Source: Deltaproteobacteria bacterium
GTDB taxonomy: Bacteria; Myxococcota; JACRCW01; JAFGSX01
NCBI GenBank assembly: GCA_016934455.1
Contig: JAFGSX010000266.1
Span: 1-44,793, forward strand
Direction of reading: 5' to 3'
DNA: 44,793 nt
Below are positions 40,772 through 44,793 of the stretch, one piece after another. The notes under the pieces are model-generated. The model was not told where the DNA came from. It searched no databases and saw only the letters and a program-made list of their open reading frames with translations. Numbering within the stretch: position 1 is the stretch's first letter; each line of letters opens with the position of its first letter. Position numbers and translations under genes: made by a program.

Positions 40772-42679
40772 GTGAGCCGTGCCGTGCAATGCCCGAGCTG
40801 CGGTGCGCAGCACGAGGTCCAGAACCCGGGCATCACCGCGCTCGGCTGCCGCTACTGCCACACGCTGATCTACTGGGACGAGCAGGCGGTGCACGACTCG
40901 GGCCGCAAGGCTCTGCTCGACCCGCCGTCGTCTGCGCTGCGCGTGGGCGAGCCGTGCACGCTCAACCGGCAGCACCACCAGGTGCTGGGCCGCGTCCGCT
41001 ACACCTACGGCGCCGGAGTCTGGGACGAGTGGTTCCTCGAGTCGCCCCGGGGCGAGATCGTCTGGCTGACCGAGGACGAGAAGGAATTCGCAGTCGAGAA
41101 ACCGGTGTCGGCCGACCCCCGGCTGCCGCCGTTCGAGCAGCTTCGCGTCGGCGCCACCGTCACCGTCCACCAGCGCCCGTTTCTGGTCGAGGAGCTGGGC
41201 CGGGCCACCTGCCAGGGCGTCGAGGGGCAGGTGCCGTGGCTGGTGCTGCCCGACGAGGTCTACCCCTTCGCCGACCTGGCCAGCCCGGACGGCAAGATCT
41301 CGCTCGGCGTCGAGTACGATCAGCAGGGCGCGCCGTCGCTGTTCCTGGGCGAGTTCGTGGAGCGCGGCGCGCTGCTGGTTCAGGGCGGACCGCCGTTTCC
41401 GGAGCAGGTGGCCACCGGCGTCGGCGTGCGCTGCGCCGGGTGCGGCGCTCCGATCGAGCACCGGTTCCCGCCCGAGACCAGCATGCTGGTGTGCCCGCAG
41501 TGCGGGGCCGGCCTGCAGTTGAGCGCGACCCAGACCAAGGTCATCACCCGCAACAGCGAGCAGGTCAGCTTCACGCTCGCTATCGGCGACGTCTGCACCT
41601 TCGACAAGCTCAAGTACGAGGTGGTCGGCCGCCTGCGCTACGTCGAGGAAGGCGTCTACGTCAGCGACGAGTACCTGCTGTGGGCCGACCAGCAGGGCTA
41701 CCTGTGGCTGGAGGAGTCCAACCGGCACTGGGTGCTCAACCGGCGCAGCCACCAGGCGCCAGGCGTCGACATCTTCTCTATGCTCAAGCCCAAGGACAGG
41801 ATCAAGATCGGCGCCACCAGCTTCCAGTTTGTCGAGAGCGGCACCGAGGAGCTACGCTACGTCGACGGCGCGCTGCCCTGGCTGGCGCAGGTGGGCGAGC
41901 GCTTTCAGTACGCCGATCTGGTGGCGCCGCCCAGGTCCTACTGCGCCGAGCGATCGGTCAACGGCGACAGCCAGGAGATCGAGTTCTTCGCGGGGCGCTA
42001 TGTCCCGGTCGAGGAGATGGAGCGGGCCTGCGGCAAGAAGCTGAGCCGCTCGCTCGGGGTGGCAGCGGCGCAGCCCTTCATCCGGACGCGCGTCCAGACG
42101 GCGTTGATGTGGATCGGCATTCTGTTCACGCTGCTCAACGGTGCGCTGTGCGGCATGGCCTCGACCCGCGGCGGCCGGGTGGTGCTGCGCGAGCAGTTCA
42201 GCGCCGAGCAGTACCGGGCCGAGGCGTTGAGCCAGCCGTTCCAGATCCGCTTCAGGCCGTCGGTGGTCGCCATCAGGAGCCGCGCGCCGGTCGACAACGC
42301 CTGGGTGTCGACCCAGCTTGGCATCGTCAACGCCAACGACGAGGTGCTGTTCGACACCGAGGACGACGTCAGCTACTACCACGGCGTCGAGGGCGGCGAG
42401 TCGTGGAGCGAGGGCTCGCAGTCGTCGACCCGCTACATCCGCATCGACCAGCCGGGCTGGTACCGGCTGCTGGTCTACGGCCAGGCCGGCACCGGCGAGG
42501 CGCCGGCCGCTTCCGGCGGGCCGACCCTCGCCATCGAGGTCAGCGAGGGCGTCATGCCCGGCCGCTATTTCTGGTGGATGATCGTGCTCAGCGCGCTCTA
42601 TCCGCTGAAGGAGATCCTGCGCAAGTACAGCCACGAGAAGCGGCGCATTCCGTCGGACGACGACGATGACGACGATTGA
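40772..42679 (+). CDS. DUF4178 double-domain membrane protein with zinc ribbons
   Basis: This 635-residue protein begins with a zinc-ribbon (CPSC ... CRYC, 7-29), then a DUF4178 domain (about 50-200; LGRVRYTYGAGVWDEWFLES). A second ribbon (CAGC ... CPQC, about 224-248) precedes a second DUF4178 domain (about 265-400; VVGRLRYVEEGVYVSDEYLL). Two membrane helices (about 445-465 and 600-620) flank an extracytoplasmic beta-rich part. It ends in a poly-Asp tail (PSDDDDDDD). The function of DUF4178 is unknown. The start is GTG 40772, supported by the immediate CxxC ribbon. It leads a co-directed set with a small protein, DUF350 and a spermidine-synthase-like protein, a neighbourhood seen in other bacteria. 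Confidence 0.9.
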   Translation: MSRAVQCPSCGAQHEVQNPGITALGCRYCHTLIYWDEQAVHDSGRKALLDPPSSALRVGEPCTLNRQHHQVLGRVRYTYGAGVWDEWFLESPRGEIVWLTEDEKEFAVEKPVSADPRLPPFEQLRVGATVTVHQRPFLVEELGRATCQGVEGQVPWLVLPDEVYPFADLASPDGKISLGVEYDQQGAPSLFLGEFVERGALLVQGGPPFPEQVATGVGVRCAGCGAPIEHRFPPETSMLVCPQCGAGLQLSATQTKVITRNSEQVSFTLAIGDVCTFDKLKYEVVGRLRYVEEGVYVSDEYLLWADQQGYLWLEESNRHWVLNRRSHQAPGVDIFSMLKPKDRIKIGATSFQFVESGTEELRYVDGALPWLAQVGERFQYADLVAPPRSYCAERSVNGDSQEIEFFAGRYVPVEEMERACGKKLSRSLGVAAAQPFIRTRVQTALMWIGILFTLLNGALCGMASTRGGRVVLREQFSAEQYRAEALSQPFQIRFRPSVVAIRSRAPVDNAWVSTQLGIVNANDEVLFDTEDDVSYYHGVEGGESWSEGSQSSTRYIRIDQPGWYRLLVYGQAGTGEAPAASGGPTLAIEVSEGVMPGRYFWWMIVLSALYPLKEILRKYSHEKRRIPSDDDDDDD

Positions 42680-42706
42680 GCGTGAGCTCGAGCAGCGGGG
42701 AAGGTG

Positions 42707-42907
42707 ATGTGGCGATTCGGAATGGTGCTGTTGCTGGCGGTGGGCACGGTCGGCGCCTGGCTGGGCAGCGCCTACGGCTGGGGGCTGCCGGGCCCGGAGG
42801 ACAAGCCGGTCAGCATCCGCCAGGGCTCGGCCCAGGGCCCGCGCATGCTCTACTTCATCGGCACCGGTCGGCACCACGCGGGCGGCGGCTATCGAGGCGG
42901 CAAGTAG
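42707..42907 (+). CDS. small one-helix protein of the DUF4178/DUF350 operon
   Basis: This 66-residue protein has an N-terminal hydrophobic segment (MWRFGMVLLLAVGTVGAWLG) and a Gly/His-rich tail (GTGRHHAGGGYRGGK). It has no family that I recognise. GTG 42704 would add one residue; ATG 42707 is preceded by GGGGAAGG. It lies 27 bases after the DUF4178 gene and 17 before the DUF350 gene. The spacing and direction suggest it is part of the operon. Confidence 0.75.
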   Translation: MWRFGMVLLLAVGTVGAWLGSAYGWGLPGPEDKPVSIRQGSAQGPRMLYFIGTGRHHAGGGYRGGK

Positions 42908-42924
42908 GGTAAGGAGGGAGATCC

Positions 42925-43143
42925 ATGGACGAGATGATGAAAGACCTGGTGCACGTTCCGGCGACCATTATCTACTCGCTGATCGGCATGCTGGTGATGG
43001 GCATCGCCTTCTGGATCATCACCAAGATCACGCCGTTCTCGATCCGCAAGGAGATCGAGGAGGACCAGAACACCTCGCTCGCCATCCTCATCGGCTCGGT
43101 GATCGTCGCGCTCGCGATCATTATCGCCGCCGCCATTGTCTGA
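42925..43143 (+). CDS. DUF350-family small membrane protein
   Basis: This 72-residue protein has two membrane helices (about 13-36 and 50-71) separated by a polar loop (KITPFSIRKEIEEDQNTS). The loop-helix layout with NTSLAILIGS matches DUF350 (YjfL-like). Most members have four helices, so this is a single-repeat version. A very good ribosome site (AAGGAGGGAG) precedes ATG 42925. The stop lies inside the possible TTG start of the next gene, so they may be coupled. DUF350 function is unknown. Confidence 0.9.
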   Translation: MDEMMKDLVHVPATIIYSLIGMLVMGIAFWIITKITPFSIRKEIEEDQNTSLAILIGSVIVALAIIIAAAIV

Positions 43144-43162
43144 CGGCGGTGGCGCCCCGCAG

Positions 43163-44707
43163 ATGGTCGACGACGCCCGCATCCGTCGCCGCCACGGTCT
43201 GCTGCTCGGCTCGGTCTTCGCGGTCGCCATCTGCGGCCTCTGCTACGAGCTGATCGCGGGCGCGCTCTCGAGCTACCTGGTCGGCAGCTCGGTCACCCAG
43301 TTCTCGATCGTCATCGGCCTGTTCATGTTCGCCATGGGCGTCGGCTCGTTCTTGGCGCGCTACGTGCGCCGCGATCCGCTGACTGTCTTCGTGGCGGTCG
43401 AGATCGCGGTCGGCGCGGTGGGCGGCGGCGCCGCGCTCGGCCTGTTCTACGCCTTCACCTTTCTCGCCAGCTACCTGCCCTACCTGGTGCTGTCGACGCT
43501 GGCGGTCGGCACCCTGGTCGGCCTCGAGATCCCGCTGGTGGTGCGCGTGCTGCGCGACCGCGACGCCTTCGGCGAGGCGGTCTCGAGCGTGCTGGCGCTC
43601 GACTACGTGGGCGCGCTGCTCGCCAGCATCCTGTTCCCGCTGCTGCTGGCGCCGTACCTCGGCCTGGTGCGCTCGGGCTTCTTGTGCGGGTTGCTCAACG
43701 TGGGGGTGGCCGGCCTGGCGCTGTGGCTGCTGCGCGCCGAGATCGCCTGGCGCCGGCCGCTCGATCTGGCCGCGCTGCTGGCCGCGGTGGCGCTGCTGGC
43801 CGGCCTGGTGACCGCGGGCGGGCTGACCCGGTTCGCCGAGGACCGCCTCTATCAGGACGAGATCGTGCTGGCGCGCGAGACCCCCTACCAGCGCATCGTG
43901 GTCACCCGCTGGCGCGACGACGTCCGGCTCTATCTTAACGGGCAACTGCAGTTCTCGACCGTGGACGAGGCGCGCTACCACGAGCCGCTGGTGCACGTGG
44001 CGCTGGCCGCGGTGCCGGGCGCGCGGCGGGTGTTGATCCTGGGCGGCGGCGACGGCATGGCCGCGCGCGAGGTGCTCAAGCACCAGAGCGTCGAGCGCAT
44101 CGATCTGGTGGACCTGGACCCGGAGATGACGTCGCTGTTTGGCCGGCACCCGCTGCTGAGCGAGCTCAACGGCGGCAGCCTGCGCGACCCGCGGCTGACC
44201 GTGCACAACGCCGACGCCGGCAAGTTTCTCGAGCGATCGGGCGCGACCTGGGACGCGGCCATCGTCGCCCTGCCCGATCCGTCGAGCGCGGCGCTGGCGC
44301 GGCTCTACTCGACCAGCTTCTACCGGCTGCTGCTGCGCCACCTGGCCGCGGACGGCGCCCTGGTCACCCAGGCCACCAGCCCGTTCTACGCGCCCGACGC
44401 CTTCTGGTGCGTGGTCGAGACCATCGAGCAGACCGGCCGCCAGGACGCGCCCGGCCTGACGGTGCTGCCCTTTCACGCCAACGTGCCGAGCTTCGGCGAA
44501 TGGGGCTGGGTGCTGGCGACGCGGCGGACGCTCGACGTCGGCCACCTGCGGCTCGACGTGCCGACGCGGTTCCTCACCGCCGCCACGCTGCCCGCGCTGT
44601 TCGCATTTCCGGCCGACCTGCAGCGCCGCAGCGTCGACGTCAACCGCCTGGACCAGCCGGTGATCACGCGCTACTACGAGCGCGGCTGGCGCACGTACAA
44701 CAACTGA
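43163..44707 (+). CDS. membrane-anchored spermidine-synthase-like protein (SpeE-like)
   Basis: This 514-residue protein has about seven N-terminal membrane helices (10-220) and a C-terminal polyamine-aminopropyltransferase fold (about 230-500). The fold includes TPYQRIVV (240-247), LYLNGQLQFSTVDEARYHE (256-274), LILGGGDGMAAREVL (291-305, the SAM-type motif) and VDLDPEM (316-322, Asp319). The loop that holds the catalytic Asp in spermidine synthases reads IVALPDPSS, with Ala369 where related proteins have Asp; one base (C for A) accounts for the change. Catalysis may thus be lost or altered. I chose ATG 43163; a TTG at 43136 overlapping the DUF350 gene is an alternative. It closes the operon. 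Confidence 0.88.
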   Translation: MVDDARIRRRHGLLLGSVFAVAICGLCYELIAGALSSYLVGSSVTQFSIVIGLFMFAMGVGSFLARYVRRDPLTVFVAVEIAVGAVGGGAALGLFYAFTFLASYLPYLVLSTLAVGTLVGLEIPLVVRVLRDRDAFGEAVSSVLALDYVGALLASILFPLLLAPYLGLVRSGFLCGLLNVGVAGLALWLLRAEIAWRRPLDLAALLAAVALLAGLVTAGGLTRFAEDRLYQDEIVLARETPYQRIVVTRWRDDVRLYLNGQLQFSTVDEARYHEPLVHVALAAVPGARRVLILGGGDGMAAREVLKHQSVERIDLVDLDPEMTSLFGRHPLLSELNGGSLRDPRLTVHNADAGKFLERSGATWDAAIVALPDPSSAALARLYSTSFYRLLLRHLAADGALVTQATSPFYAPDAFWCVVETIEQTGRQDAPGLTVLPFHANVPSFGEWGWVLATRRTLDVGHLRLDVPTRFLTAATLPALFAFPADLQRRSVDVNRLDQPVITRYYERGWRTYNN

Positions 44708-44793
44708 TTGCGCTGCTCACTTTGCTTGAGCCTATTTTTGGCGGGTCCCCGCTGATCGGCGGAAGTCTTTTTGTCGTCGCTGCGCGGCGAAAA
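44708..44793. other. 86-base right edge, non-coding
   Basis: There is no supported gene here. Short hairpins (GCGG..CCGC around 44741-44752 and TCGC..GCGA near 44775) and T-runs could be part of a terminator for the plus-strand operon, but the stems are only 4-5 bases. The region is cut by the window edge. Confidence 0.5.

Noticed and set aside
44741..44793. A terminator at the right edge
   Set aside because: Stems of 4-5 bases only, without a clean T-run next to them, and the window ends here.
1..44793. tRNA, rRNA, IS elements, phage genes or attachment sites
   Set aside because: I looked for their landmarks on both strands and saw none. A covariance-model search could still find a small RNA in the gaps.

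Overview
The window is very GC-rich, with codon third positions almost always G or C. It is densely packed with protein genes, many overlapping by 4 bases (ATGA or GTGA). I see no rRNA, tRNA, insertion sequence, phage gene or CRISPR array, and no gene-free stretch longer than about 235 bases. The many secreted lipoproteins with cysteine-rich modules (pattern C-x5-C-x-x-x-x-x-C) joined to Asp/Ala/Gly-rich linkers, together with a PilB/GspE-type ATPase, PP2C phosphatase and cyclic-nucleotide-binding domains, fit a diderm bacterium of the Myxococcota or another deltaproteobacterial-type lineage. This is inference from gene style, because no taxonomic marker gene is present.

Layout. (1) 1-5827, minus strand: a very long IPT/TIG-domain lipoprotein that runs off the left edge, an amidohydrolase-fold lipoprotein, an M23 (LytM) envelope peptidase and a PP2C phosphatase. 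(2) 5987-18801, plus strand: a tightly coupled glycan and envelope cluster with a DUF2079 membrane protein, a Wzx-type flippase, two GT4-type glycosyltransferases, an LtaS/EptA-like membrane sulfatase-fold enzyme, a SAM methyltransferase, a YfhO-like membrane protein, an OPA-type organophosphate antiporter and a PLP aminotransferase. (3) 18845-24081, plus strand: a small membrane protein, a putative gingipain/caspase-like (clan CD) cysteine peptidase, an M50B-like membrane metalloprotein and 4-alpha-glucanotransferase MalQ. (4) 24091-35432, minus strand: a PilB/GspE-type ATPase with an N-terminal cyclic-nucleotide-binding domain, followed by six lipoprotein genes. The ATPase is translationally coupled to the first of these. 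Three are tandem relatives with the same cysteine-rich N-terminal module but different heads (DUF2341, DUF2341, LamG). One is an unusual dikinase/PEP-synthase-like lipoprotein with an apparent frameshift at its 3' end. (5) 35665-40646: a monocistronic unknown protein with its own promoter, strong ribosome binding site and a near-perfect terminator, a TPR-like protein with a degenerate cyclic-nucleotide domain, a VWA-domain cysteine-rich protein and a thioredoxin. (6) 40772-44707, plus strand: a DUF4178 / small protein / DUF350 / membrane spermidine-synthase-like operon.

How they fit together. Region 2 looks like a pathway that makes, decorates and exports a surface glycan. Region 4 looks like an extracellular lipoprotein set attached to a nucleotide-gated type II secretion or type IV pilus ATPase. 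Region 6 matches a gene neighbourhood (DUF4178, DUF350, SpeE-like) that recurs in bacteria but is poorly understood. The best candidates for undescribed biology are the dikinase-like lipoprotein and its neighbours, the gingipain-like peptidase, and the 369-residue unknown protein flanked by two cyclic-nucleotide-domain proteins.
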